Below, in pieces: positions 8,471 to 16,872 of a DNA stretch of 64,000 nucleotides (positions within the stretch are counted from its first letter, which is position 1; each line of letters begins with the position of its first letter). The position numbers were made by a program, and so were the translations under genes. This DNA is from CAIJNA01 sp964516815. GTDB lineage: Bacteria > Campylobacterota > Campylobacteria > Campylobacterales > Arcobacteraceae. The notes beneath the pieces are model-generated. The model searched no databases, had not been told where the DNA came from, and saw only the letters and a program-made list of their open reading frames with translations. The stretch spans positions 68,802-132,801 of the forward strand of contig CAZEXK010000001.1 in NCBI GenBank assembly GCA_964516815.1, given 5' to 3'.

Positions 8471-9817
8471 TTATCTTGGTATTTGCCCTTGGCTACCCAT
8501 TTGAGACATCATTTGTTGCATTTCTTTCATACCACCTTTTGATGATAATTTTTTTGCCATTTTTGATGCATTTTTAAACTGTTTTAATATTTTGTTAATT
8601 TGAACTTCACTCAAACCACTTCCAATACACATTCTTTTTTTTCTACTTATATTTATCAAAGATGGCTTTTCTCTTTCTTTTTTTGTCATTGAAGAGATTA
8701 GAGCTTTAATATTTTTTATTTCACTTGAATTTTCCAAATCAGTATCTTTTAATTGATTTGCCATATTTGACATTCCAGGTATCATTCCCATGATTGATTT
8801 CATTGAGCCTAATTTTTTCATCATATTTAATTGATCTAAAAAGTCATCGAAGTTAAATTCACCTTTTTTCATTTTTTTAACTACGTCTTTTGCTTTTTTC
8901 TCATCAATTACAGCTGATGCTTTTTCTGCAAGACCTTCAACATCTCCTTCTCCCATAAGTCTTCCAACAATTCTATCTGGAATAAATACTTCAAGATCTT
9001 CCATCTTTTCACCCATACCAACAAATCTTAAGCTAACATTTGTTTGGTGAGCAATAGATATTGCAACTCCACCTTTAGTATCTCCATCAAATTTTGATAA
9101 AATAACACCGTGAATTCCAATTTTTTCTTTAAAAGTAGCAGCTGTTTTTGTAGCTTCATGACCAGTTAATGCATCAGCAACATAAAAAATCTCATCTGGT
9201 TGTACTGCATTTTTAATATCTTTTAATTCAAGCATAAGCTCTTCATCAATAGATAATCTACCAGCTGTATCAACTAAAAGTACATCATACAAATCAGCTT
9301 TTGCTTTTTTCTTTGCATTTTTTACTATTTTAATTGGATTTGTTTCATTTTCTTCAAAATAAATATCTACTTCTATTTGTTCACCTATTTGTTTTAATTG
9401 TTCAACAGCAGCTAATCTTTGTAAATCTGCAGCACAAATTAAAACTTTTTTCTTTCTTTGTTTTAAATATGAAGCAAGTTTACCAGTTGTAGTAGTTTTC
9501 CCTGAACCTTGAAGTCCAGTCATTAAAATAGTAGTTAACCCAGAATTTGAATAAACAAAACCTTGATTTCCTTGTATCGTTAAAATATTTGTAAGATTAT
9601 TTTGTAAAGCACTCAAAAAAGAATGTTGTCCTATTCCATTTTGTTTAGTATGTATTTCAATATTTTTTAATAATTCTTTTGTAGTTTTATGGTGAACATC
9701 TGCTTTTAATAATGACTTTTTTAATTCTAATATTGCTTTATTTAAAGCTTTTGTATCATCTTGATACCTAACTTTTGATACAATAGATTTAAAAGAATTT
9801 GTCAAATTTGAAAACAT
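8471..9817 (-). CDS. ffh: Signal recognition particle GTPase Ffh
   Basis: Ffh binds SRP RNA and signal peptides and delivers ribosomes to FtsY. The 448-residue protein has the N-terminal helical bundle, the G1 loop GLQGSGKTTTTGKLA (about residues 108-122), DTAGR (G3) near 190, and SKFDGDTKGG (G4/G5 region) near 245. A methionine-rich M domain follows, with KMKKGEFNFDDFLDQL and RKKRMCIGSG, the RNA-binding loop. It ends in a Met/Gln/Gly-rich tail. It leads the ffh-rpsP-rimM group. The SRP RNA gene was not seen in this window. Confidence 0.97.
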   Translation of the reverse strand: MFSNLTNSFKSIVSKVRYQDDTKALNKAILELKKSLLKADVHHKTTKELLKNIEIHTKQNGIGQHSFLSALQNNLTNILTIQGNQGFVYSNSGLTTILMTGLQGSGKTTTTGKLASYLKQRKKKVLICAADLQRLAAVEQLKQIGEQIEVDIYFEENETNPIKIVKNAKKKAKADLYDVLLVDTAGRLSIDEELMLELKDIKNAVQPDEIFYVADALTGHEATKTAATFKEKIGIHGVILSKFDGDTKGGVAISIAHQTNVSLRFVGMGEKMEDLEVFIPDRIVGRLMGEGDVEGLAEKASAVIDEKKAKDVVKKMKKGEFNFDDFLDQLNMMKKLGSMKSIMGMIPGMSNMANQLKDTDLENSSEIKNIKALISSMTKKEREKPSLINISRKKRMCIGSGLSEVQINKILKQFKNASKMAKKLSSKGGMKEMQQMMSQMGSQGQIPR

Positions 9818-9999
9818 TTCATGAACCTTTTTAATAATATATGCGAATTTTAGTCAAATAAACTTAAGTTCTTATTAATTGTATTTTATACAATAGCTAA
9901 AACTTGGTCATGATGACATTAAAATAATGTAAATTTTAATTTTAGTTTAAGTTTATTGGAACATTTTTTATTCAATTTATATTAATACAATTATTTAGA

Positions 10000-10005
10000 T
10001 ATACT
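10000..10005 (+). promoter_or_regulatory. -10 element 6 nt before the SUV3-like helicase start
   Basis: TATACT at 10000-10005 leaves only six bases before the ATG at 10012, and no Shine-Dalgarno is visible. A start of transcription about 7 nt downstream of the hexamer would fall on the ATG, so the mRNA may be leaderless. Confidence 0.45.
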
Positions 10006-10011
10006 TTCAAC

Positions 10012-11622
10012 ATGAATAAAAGCTTCAAAGAACAACTAAATACACTTTTAAATTGTGATATTAAATCACTTTATCCAGTTGCAAGAACTATGAAAAGAAA
10101 ATTATATTTTTATGTAGGTCCAACAAATTCAGGTAAAACTTATTCTGCTATGCAAAAATTAAAAGAAGCAGATACGGGTACATATCTTGCCCCTTTAAGA
10201 TTATTGGCTTTAGAAAATTACGAATATTTATGTACAAACAATACTCCCTCATCATTAATAACAGGAGAAGAACAAAAAATAAATGAAGACGCATTTCATA
10301 TGTGTAGCACAATAGAAATGCTAAATTTTTCGCTACAAACTGATGTTTGTGTTATAGATGAAGTACAAATGTTAGAAGATGAAAATAGAGGATGGGCTTG
10401 GGTAAATGCTATATTGGGTGCACCTAGTTCTACTGTAATTATGACAGGAAGCGCTAGTGCAATTGATAGTATAAAAAAAATTGCTTCATATTTGGGTGAA
10501 GAATTAGAAATAAAAAAATTTAAAAGAAAAAATCCGCTTGAAGTTTTAAGTGAAGCAATTCCTTTTAAAGAGATCACAAAAGGAACTGCGCTTATTGCTT
10601 TTTCAAGAAATGATGTATTAAAAATAAAATCAAAACTTAGCAAATATTTTAAAGTTTCGGTTTTATATGGTAACTTAAGTCCAGAAGTTAGAACATTGGA
10701 AGCAAAAAGATTTAGAGATCATCAAACAGATGTATTGGTTGCTACTGATGCAATTGCAATGGGTTTAAATTTACCAATAAAAACTTTACTCTTTACTACT
10801 GATACAAAATTTGATGGAATATCAAAAAGAAAACTCTTAGCAAAAGAAGTAATTCAAATAGCAGGACGAGCGGGAAGATTTGGCAAACACGAGGTTGGTT
10901 ATATAGGTGCTACAACAAATAGCATACTAAAACACATAAATGAAATTTTTCATACTCCAATCAAAACTATTAAACCACCATTTAAAGTAAAAGCTAGTTT
11001 AGAACAAATAGAAGAACTATCAACATATTTACAAACAAAATCATTGACAAAAATTTTAAACTTTTTCTCAAAAAATATGAAATTTTCAGGTCCATTTATT
11101 GCTTCAAACATTGGAGAGATGATTTCTCTTTCTACTATATTAGATAAAAAAATAGCTTTAAGTTTAGCCCAAAAGTATATGTTAGCACAAGCACCTATAA
11201 ATACAAGATCTCCTTTAATAAAAGATGCTTATTTTAGATATATAAATGCCGTATTAAATGAAAAATCATACGAATACAAATCAAGTGTAAGAGTTCACAA
11301 ACAAGCAAAAACACAAATGGATTTACTAAAAGCCGAAGATGAAGTTAAAAAAATATCCTTATATTTATGGTTAGCTTATAAATTACCTGATATTTTTACT
11401 GATATTAATTATGCAAATAAAATGAGAGTAAAAGTAAATAAGTATTGTGAAGATTCATTAAAACTAAAACTTTATGACAATAGAAAAAATTTTCAAAATA
11501 GTAATGGCAAAGCTAATGATAGCAATCATTACAAAAATAAATCAAAGCAAAAAGACTTTTCAAAAAATAATAATTCAAAAAGAACTGCACATAAAAAACA
11601 TTTTATTTCCAAAGATAAATAA
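10012..11622 (+). CDS. SUV3-like superfamily 2 RNA helicase
   Basis: This 536-residue protein resembles the mitochondrial RNA helicase SUV3, which unwinds RNA for degradation together with a 3'-5' exonuclease. Motif I is GPTNSGKT (36-43), motif II is DEVQ (116-119), motif III is TGSAS (about 145-149), and motif VI is QIAGRAGR (282-289). DAIAMGLNL (about 246-254) is the motif V region. The usual SUV3 C-terminal helical region follows, and the last 40 or so residues are basic, Asn/Ser/Lys-rich and probably disordered, perhaps for RNA contact. It is divergent from ffh and has no operon partner. RNA-decay function is inferred from the family. Confidence 0.85.
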   Translation: MNKSFKEQLNTLLNCDIKSLYPVARTMKRKLYFYVGPTNSGKTYSAMQKLKEADTGTYLAPLRLLALENYEYLCTNNTPSSLITGEEQKINEDAFHMCSTIEMLNFSLQTDVCVIDEVQMLEDENRGWAWVNAILGAPSSTVIMTGSASAIDSIKKIASYLGEELEIKKFKRKNPLEVLSEAIPFKEITKGTALIAFSRNDVLKIKSKLSKYFKVSVLYGNLSPEVRTLEAKRFRDHQTDVLVATDAIAMGLNLPIKTLLFTTDTKFDGISKRKLLAKEVIQIAGRAGRFGKHEVGYIGATTNSILKHINEIFHTPIKTIKPPFKVKASLEQIEELSTYLQTKSLTKILNFFSKNMKFSGPFIASNIGEMISLSTILDKKIALSLAQKYMLAQAPINTRSPLIKDAYFRYINAVLNEKSYEYKSSVRVHKQAKTQMDLLKAEDEVKKISLYLWLAYKLPDIFTDINYANKMRVKVNKYCEDSLKLKLYDNRKNFQNSNGKANDSNHYKNKSKQKDFSKNNNSKRTAHKKHFISKDK

Positions 11623-11631
11623 TTATATATT

Positions 11632-11808
11632 ATGAAACAAATAAAACATCCTATGTTTGAAAATGAATTAGTTAAAACTCCTGTTATTTTACTTATTCAA
11701 ACACAATCAAAAGAAGATTCTTTAGCTATGTGGCAAGAAACTGTAAAATTACATGGTGCAATTACTGCTAGTATTTATTCTTCAAATAAAATGGTAGCTA
11801 ATTATTGA
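11632..11808 (+). pseudogene. Short 58-codon reading frame, probable gene relic
   Basis: The frame starts at ATG 11632, ten bases after the helicase stop, and ends at TGA 11806-11808. The product (MKQIKHPMFENELVKTPVIL at its start, MWQETVKLHGAI later) is not recognised. It has coding-like composition and no membrane segment. It overlaps the 5' end of the PaaY-like fragment in another frame, which suggests that two remnants were joined by a deletion. It could also be a small intact gene. Confidence 0.4.
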
Positions 11809-12022
11809 TGAAGCTGTAATTGGAGAAAATGCTATTATAGGTGCATCATCATTAGTACCATCAAAAGTAATAATTCCAGATAATCATCTGGCATTTGGAA
11901 ATCCTGCAAGAGTAAAAAGAGAATTAAAAAAAGAAGAAATAGCTTGGAAAACAGCTGGAATTCATGAATATGTAAAACTAGCAAGCAATTGTATACATAC
12001 ATTAAAAAATGTGATGCACTAA
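11804..12022 (+). pseudogene. PaaY/gamma-carbonic-anhydrase-like hexapeptide protein, 3' fragment
   Basis: This 72-codon stretch has no start codon; an in-frame TAG sits just upstream at 11795-11797. It encodes the last hexapeptide turns and C-terminal helix of a left-handed beta-helix protein (EAVIGENAIIGASSLVPSKV, then FGNPARVKREL and EEIAWKTAGIHEYVKL), a pattern typical of PaaY/CaiE-type acyltransferase-like proteins of about 190-200 residues. The metal-binding N-terminal two thirds are gone. No phenylacetate or carnitine genes are nearby. The bases after it (12023-12187) hold nothing I can recognise. Confidence 0.7.
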
Positions 12023-12187
12023 GTTCATCAAATGAAACAAGAGATGCAAAAAGATGCGATGCACAATTTCAAACTAAATCTTAATAAGTTTATGTAAGCT
12101 AGGTTAACGTAAAAATATACACATATAGTACTAAATACTAAAATTATTAATAAAACAAATGTAAAATACTTAGGAGTTAATATATTA

Positions 12188-12263
12188 TGGAGCTGGATAT
12201 AGGACTTGAACCTACGACCTGCTGATTACAAATCAGCTGCTCTACCAACTGAGCTAATCCAGC
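12188..12263 (-). tRNA. tRNA-Thr (anticodon TGT)
   Basis: Read on the minus strand, the 76-nt cloverleaf has acceptor GCTGGAT/ATCCAGC, D-arm TAGCTCAGTTGGTAGAGC, anticodon stem-loop with loop TTTGTAA, T-arm with GGTTCAAGTCC, and an encoded 3' CCA at 12190-12188. Confidence 0.95.
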
Positions 12264-12309
12264 AATATAATCATAAATTTCTAAAATAATATGTCTTTGG
12301 AAATTTAAG

Positions 12310-12386
12310 TGGTGGGTCCTGAAGGACTCGAACCTTCGACCACTCGGTTATGAGCCGAGTGCTCTAACCAGCTGAGCTAAGGACCC
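12310..12386 (-). tRNA. tRNA with CAT anticodon (elongator Met or Ile2)
   Basis: The 77-nt minus-strand cloverleaf has acceptor GGGTCCT/AGGACCC, anticodon loop CTCATAA (anticodon CAT) and an encoded CCA. It lacks the mismatched first acceptor pair of initiator tRNA. The D-arm and variable region (TGGTCG) look more like tRNA-Ile2, whose C34 TilS converts to lysidine, than like elongator Met, but I cannot settle this by eye. tilS is in this same window. Confidence 0.88.
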
Positions 12387-12537
12387 ATAATTGACCAGCT
12401 GTTTAAGAGTTGGTATTATAGCTTTTTATTAATACTGTGTCAATTAAATATAACTTAAATAGTAAATTATATACTAATAAATAGAAATATCGTTTATTTA
12501 TATTACTATTACATAATTTTGCTATTTAAAAATATGA

Positions 12538-12543
12538 TATAAT
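12538..12543 (+). promoter_or_regulatory. -10 element 5 nt before bioD
   Basis: A perfect TATAAT at 12538-12543, preceded by TGA (part of an extended -10), ends five bases before the bioD ATG at 12549. No Shine-Dalgarno is present. The layout suggests a leaderless bioD mRNA. Confidence 0.55.
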
Positions 12544-12548
12544 TAACA

Positions 12549-13154
12549 ATGAAAGAAATTTATTTTATAACTGCAACAAATACAAATATTGGTAAAACTA
12601 GAGCTAGTGAAGTATTTTTAAAAAAATATTCAAAACTTGGGAAAAGAGTTGGATACTTTAAACCCATTGAAACAGGTGTAATTGATAAACCAGTTGATGC
12701 TGATTGTATGTTTACTTTATGCAAAAAATTAAATAATGAGTTTGAAAGTTTAAACATAAATGATATAGTAGCTTATACATTTACATTAGCAGCATCACCT
12801 TATGTAGCAAAAAAAGATACACTAATTGATATAAATATTATAAAAGAAAAAATGAATTATTTATTGAATTTTTGTGATGTTTTAATAATAGAAGGAGCTG
12901 GTGGTTTGCTTGTGCCCATAAATATTAATTATTTTATTAAAGACTTAATAAAAGATTTGAATGTAAATCAAACATATTTAATCGTACCTTCTAAACTGGG
13001 AAGTATAAACGACACGCTTTTAAGTATAAAGTTATTAAAAGATGAAAATATTGATTTCTTATGGTTTATAAATTTATATAAAAATGAAAGTGAATTTAAA
13101 GAAATAACACTACCCTTTTATAAAGCATATTTCGATAAAATAAGCTTTTTATAA
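12549..13154 (+). CDS. bioD: Dethiobiotin synthetase BioD
   Basis: BioD closes the ureido ring of biotin from 7,8-diaminopelargonate, CO2 and ATP. The 201-residue protein has the P-loop TATNTNIGKT (8-17), the substrate motif GYFKPIETG (about 35-43) and the EGAGGLLVP motif (about 116-124), all characteristic. It is slightly shorter than typical BioD (about 220). No other bio gene is adjacent; it heads a group of unrelated genes (PgbA-like, glcD, yihY, fliP) that share close spacing. Confidence 0.92.
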   Translation: MKEIYFITATNTNIGKTRASEVFLKKYSKLGKRVGYFKPIETGVIDKPVDADCMFTLCKKLNNEFESLNINDIVAYTFTLAASPYVAKKDTLIDINIIKEKMNYLLNFCDVLIIEGAGGLLVPININYFIKDLIKDLNVNQTYLIVPSKLGSINDTLLSIKLLKDENIDFLWFINLYKNESEFKEITLPFYKAYFDKISFL

Positions 13155-13166
13155 TTAAGGAATAAT

Positions 13167-13880
13167 ATGTTCAAAATAATTTTTAGTATCTTTTTTGCTT
13201 TTTCATTGATAAATGCAATTGACTTTAAACAAGAAAATTTTAAAATTTCAAATGTTACTGAGGATACTGCAGTCATTAATATTGGTTCGTTAATAATAGG
13301 CCAAAGTGGAATAGTAGTACATAATTTTAAAAATAATCAATCTATTATACTCACAAGTGCATCAGTTACTTCTACAAATGAAAAAACTTCAACTATTACT
13401 TTTTTGCATGATGATATAATTAAACAAGATTCAATATCAAATACAAATTTAAATGTTGCAAACAATGATACTTTTGTTCTAAATCATATGTATAATGTTA
13501 CTTTACTAATAAGTCCAAATTTTCAAACATACAATAATATTTTAAAAACACATTCAAATAACTTTATTGATTCAGAATTATTTTCAGCTAGCCTAAAAAT
13601 AAATGACAATGCTACACCAACAAAAGAAGATATTCAAGATTTTGCTAAGGCAAATAATATAGCTACTATTTACATAGCTATTAAAAATAAATTATATATA
13701 ATAGATAGTCTGACTTTTAAAGTAATCAAAGTAAAACATATAAATATAAAAGATCAATCTACACAAGTACCATTTTATACAAAAGTATTAAACATAAAAA
13801 ATTCTTTCTTTGATTTTACTAGTTTATCTCAAATAGAAGATTATGATAAATATTATGAAAATATGTTAAAGGATAATTAA
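13167..13880 (+). CDS. PgbA N-terminal-domain-like exported protein
   Basis: The 237-residue protein has a signal peptide (MFKIIFSIFFAFSLINA, cleavage near residue 17) and a body like the N-terminal domain of Helicobacter plasminogen-binding protein PgbA (DTAVINIGSLIIGQSGIVVH, then a Thr/Ser-rich beta region and FAKANNIATIYIAIKNKLYI). In this family the domain occurs widely in epsilonproteobacteria, and plasminogen binding has been reported only for Helicobacter proteins, where a lysine-rich C-terminal part is involved. That part is not evident here, so a host-binding role should not be assumed. It is probably periplasmic or surface-located. It ends one base before glcD. Confidence 0.68.
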   Translation: MFKIIFSIFFAFSLINAIDFKQENFKISNVTEDTAVINIGSLIIGQSGIVVHNFKNNQSIILTSASVTSTNEKTSTITFLHDDIIKQDSISNTNLNVANNDTFVLNHMYNVTLLISPNFQTYNNILKTHSNNFIDSELFSASLKINDNATPTKEDIQDFAKANNIATIYIAIKNKLYIIDSLTFKVIKVKHINIKDQSTQVPFYTKVLNIKNSFFDFTSLSQIEDYDKYYENMLKDN

Positions 13881-13881
13881 T

Positions 13882-15264
13882 ATGGATAAAAAACATATAG
13901 ACTTTTTAAAATCAGTTCTAGGAGAACAAGATGTAAAAGAGGATAAAGCTCATATGCTAGCTTATTCTTATGATGCTACTAGAACAAGATTTGAACCAGA
14001 TGCAGTTGTATTTCCTAAAGATAAATTTCAAGTATCCAAAATATTAAATTATTGTAATGAAAATCAAATTATAATAATACCAAGAGGAGCAGGAAGTGGA
14101 TTTACTGGTGGAGCATTACCTGCTAGTGGAGGTATATTAATATCTATGGAAAGATATATGAATAAATTAATACAAATTGATATGGATAATATGCTAGCAG
14201 TTGTACAACCAGGCCTTATTAATATGGACTTACAAAAGGCTGTTGAAGAAGTTGGATTATTTTATCCTCCAGATCCAGCTAGTGAAGAATACTCAACTTT
14301 AGGTGGAAATGTAAGTGAAAATGCAGGAGGAATGAGAGCTGCTAAGTATGGTATTACAAAAGATTATGTAATGGCACTTGAAGCTGTTTTACCAAATGGG
14401 GAAATAATAAAAGCTGGTAAAAAAACTATAAAAGATGTAGCTGGTTATAATATAGCTGGAATTTTGACAGGTAGTGAAGGAACATTAGCAATAATTACAG
14501 AAATTACTTTAAAACTTATTCCAAAACCTAAGTACAAAAAAACATATATGGGAATATTTCCTGATGTAACATCTGCGATGAATGCTGTTTTTAAATCTTT
14601 AAGTGCAGGAGCAAATCCTGTTGCTATGGAATTTTTAGATGCATTATGTATACAAGCACTAAAAGAAAAACTAGATATTGATTTACCAGATTGGGCAGGA
14701 GCTCTACTTATTGGTGATGTTGATGGAAACTTAGAAGATGAAATTAAATTTCAATTAGACATTTTACAAACTAGCTTTAAACAAAATGGAAGCAAAGAGT
14801 TTTTAGTTGCAAAAGATGAAAAAGAAGCTAAAGATTTATGGTTTGCAAGAAAAAATGCAAGTCCTGCTGTTACAGTTTTTGGAACTAAAAAACTTAATGA
14901 AGATATATCAGTACCACGTTCAATGTTACCAGAAGCACTAGAAAATATATATAAAATTGGTGATAAGTATGGATTTAAGGTTCCATGTTTTGGTCATAGT
15001 GGAGATGGAAATATTCATGTAAATGTTATGGTTCCAGATAAAACAAATGAAAAACAAATGAGTGATGGTCATAAAGCTATAGAAGAAATTTTTCAGCTAG
15101 TAGTTGATATGGGTGGAACTTTAAGTGGAGAACATGGCATAGGTACAGCTAAAGCACCTTTTATGGGTATAGCTTTTAGTGATGCTGAAATGGCTTTATT
15201 TAGATCTTTGAAAAAAGCATTTGACCCAAATAATATACTAAATCCCAATAAAATGGGCTTATAA
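13882..15264 (+). CDS. glcD: FAD-linked glycolate/D-lactate oxidase subunit (GlcD family)
   Basis: This is a flavoprotein that oxidises a 2-hydroxy acid (glycolate or D-lactate) and passes electrons to the respiratory chain. The 460-residue protein has the FAD-binding PP-loop RGAGSGFTGGALPASGG (about 73-89), GGNVSENAGGMRAAKYG (about 139-155), and the metal/substrate motif CFGHSGDGNIHVN (about 369-381), followed by GTLSGEHGIG. Length and motifs match GlcD. The Fe-S partner (GlcF) is not next to it, so the exact substrate is open. Confidence 0.88.
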   Translation: MDKKHIDFLKSVLGEQDVKEDKAHMLAYSYDATRTRFEPDAVVFPKDKFQVSKILNYCNENQIIIIPRGAGSGFTGGALPASGGILISMERYMNKLIQIDMDNMLAVVQPGLINMDLQKAVEEVGLFYPPDPASEEYSTLGGNVSENAGGMRAAKYGITKDYVMALEAVLPNGEIIKAGKKTIKDVAGYNIAGILTGSEGTLAIITEITLKLIPKPKYKKTYMGIFPDVTSAMNAVFKSLSAGANPVAMEFLDALCIQALKEKLDIDLPDWAGALLIGDVDGNLEDEIKFQLDILQTSFKQNGSKEFLVAKDEKEAKDLWFARKNASPAVTVFGTKKLNEDISVPRSMLPEALENIYKIGDKYGFKVPCFGHSGDGNIHVNVMVPDKTNEKQMSDGHKAIEEIFQLVVDMGGTLSGEHGIGTAKAPFMGIAFSDAEMALFRSLKKAFDPNNILNPNKMGL

Positions 15265-15274
15265 TGAAATATTC

Positions 15275-16036
15275 TTGAAAGATATTTTTAAACAAAGTAT
15301 TAAATTTTTAAACGATGATACGGTATATTTTGCTGCATCATTGAGTTTTTTTACTATTTTTTCTTTACTTCCAATTATTGCTTTAATTGTTGTTGTTATG
15401 TCTTCAACTACTATATTTACATCTCAAATGGAATTGCTTATGTCTTATGTTTATGATTTTGTAAACCCTACACATTCACAAGAAATAATAAGTATCATAC
15501 AAAATTCCCTAGAAAATATAAATAAATTAGGAAATATTGGTATTGTTTATTTATTATTTGTATTTACAATGTTTTTTAAAGACTACGAATATATAGTATG
15601 TAAAATACATAAAACAAAAAGAAGAGCCTTTTTATCCCTATCTTTATTGTATATTTCATTTTTAATTATCTTACCTTTTTCATTGCTTTTTTTTATTTTT
15701 ATAAAATCCATTTTAGTATATGAGTATTTTACACTGATGCTAAATTTTTTAGCATCAGTATTCATACTTACATATATGTTTAAAATATCAATAAAAAAAT
15801 ATGTTAGTCTTAAGGCTTCATTTATATCTGCAACATTAACAGTTTTGGCTTTAAAATTAACTCAAGTATTATTTGTGTATTATATATTTTACAATACTAC
15901 ATACACAAGTATCTATGGAACATTAAGCGTTATGCTTTTTATGTTTTTATGGATATATGTATCTTGGATAGTTTATTTGTACGGTGTGAAACTATGTTAT
16001 AAATTAAATATGGAGAATATACAATATGATAAATAA
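15275..16036 (+). CDS. YihY/BrkB-family inner-membrane protein
   Basis: The 253-residue protein has about six membrane helices and the family hallmarks (AASLSFFTIFSLLPIIALI at the N-terminus, YGTLSVMLFMFLWIYVSWIV near the C-terminus). These proteins were once called ribonuclease BN by mistake; their role is unknown. The start is a TTG at 15275; the only nearby ATG (15264) opens a four-codon frame. Its 3' end overlaps fliP by 11 nt, so translation of the two is probably coupled. Confidence 0.82.
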   Translation: MKDIFKQSIKFLNDDTVYFAASLSFFTIFSLLPIIALIVVVMSSTTIFTSQMELLMSYVYDFVNPTHSQEIISIIQNSLENINKLGNIGIVYLLFVFTMFFKDYEYIVCKIHKTKRRAFLSLSLLYISFLIILPFSLLFFIFIKSILVYEYFTLMLNFLASVFILTYMFKISIKKYVSLKASFISATLTVLALKLTQVLFVYYIFYNTTYTSIYGTLSVMLFMFLWIYVSWIVYLYGVKLCYKLNMENIQYDK

Positions 16037-16760
16037 AGCAATTTTATTTTTACTTCTTAGTGTTATGAGTTTATATTCTGCTGATCAAGCTCCACTTATA
16101 AATTTAAGTATAGCTCAAGTTGATCAACCAGAACAATTTGTAAAGACTATAAATATTGCCATAATACTTGCAATGTTAGTACTTGCACCTACATTATTGT
16201 TAATGGCTACTAGTTTTACTAGACTTATAATTGTTTTTGGATTATTAAGACAGGCACTGGGTTTACAGCAATCTCCACCAAATCAAGTTATAGTATCCTT
16301 ATCATTAATACTTACATTTTTTATAATGCAACCATATGCTTCAAGTGCATGGGACAACGGAATAAAACCATATATGGATAAAACTATTACATACGATATC
16401 GCCATTACTAAAGCTATAAATCCTTTTAAAGAATTTATGATTAAAAACACAAGAGAGAAAGATTTAGCACTTTTTTATAGAATCAAAGGTGAAAAAAATC
16501 CAAAAAATATTGAAGATGTAAATATTGTAGTTCTAATGCCTGCATTTATTATAAGTGAATTAAGAACTGCATTTGAAATAGGATTTTTAATATTCTTACC
16601 ATTTTTAGTTATTGATATTATTGTTTCATCTATTTTAATGTCATTGGGGATGATGATGCTTCCTCCTGTAATGATATCTCTACCTATTAAACTGGTATTT
16701 TTTATAGTAATTGACGGATGGTTTGTAATAATAGGAAACTTAGCTCAAAGTTTTAAATAA
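16026..16760 (+). CDS. fliP: Flagellar type III export gate protein FliP
   Basis: FliP forms the core of the flagellar export gate with FliQ and FliR. The 244-residue protein has a cleavable signal (MINKAILFLLLSVMSLYSA), then four membrane helices with conserved TSFTRLIIVFGLLRQALGLQ, PPNQVIVSLSLILTFF and ELRTAFEIGFLIFLPFLVID, ending in LGMMMLPPVMISLPIKLVFF. The match is complete. It overlaps the YihY-family gene upstream; no other flagellar gene lies in this cluster. Confidence 0.96.
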   Translation: MINKAILFLLLSVMSLYSADQAPLINLSIAQVDQPEQFVKTINIAIILAMLVLAPTLLLMATSFTRLIIVFGLLRQALGLQQSPPNQVIVSLSLILTFFIMQPYASSAWDNGIKPYMDKTITYDIAITKAINPFKEFMIKNTREKDLALFYRIKGEKNPKNIEDVNIVVLMPAFIISELRTAFEIGFLIFLPFLVIDIIVSSILMSLGMMMLPPVMISLPIKLVFFIVIDGWFVIIGNLAQSFK

Positions 16761-16872
16761 CTCATGATAACTATATTTTGTGTTTGTTCTAAAGTATGTT
16801 TAATTTTTGATGTGGAGTAGATTGAACCTTTTATTTAAAAAAGGTAAGCTTCACAAAAGATGATAGTTAAAA

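Noticed and set aside
13167..13880. PgbA-like gene as a virulence factor
   Set aside because: Only the N-terminal domain is present and no lysine-rich plasminogen-binding part is visible. The name is by fold resemblance only.
16826..16845. Hairpin ACCTTTT/AAAAGGT after fliP as a terminator
   Set aside because: The stem is short, without G/C strength, and no T-run follows on either strand.
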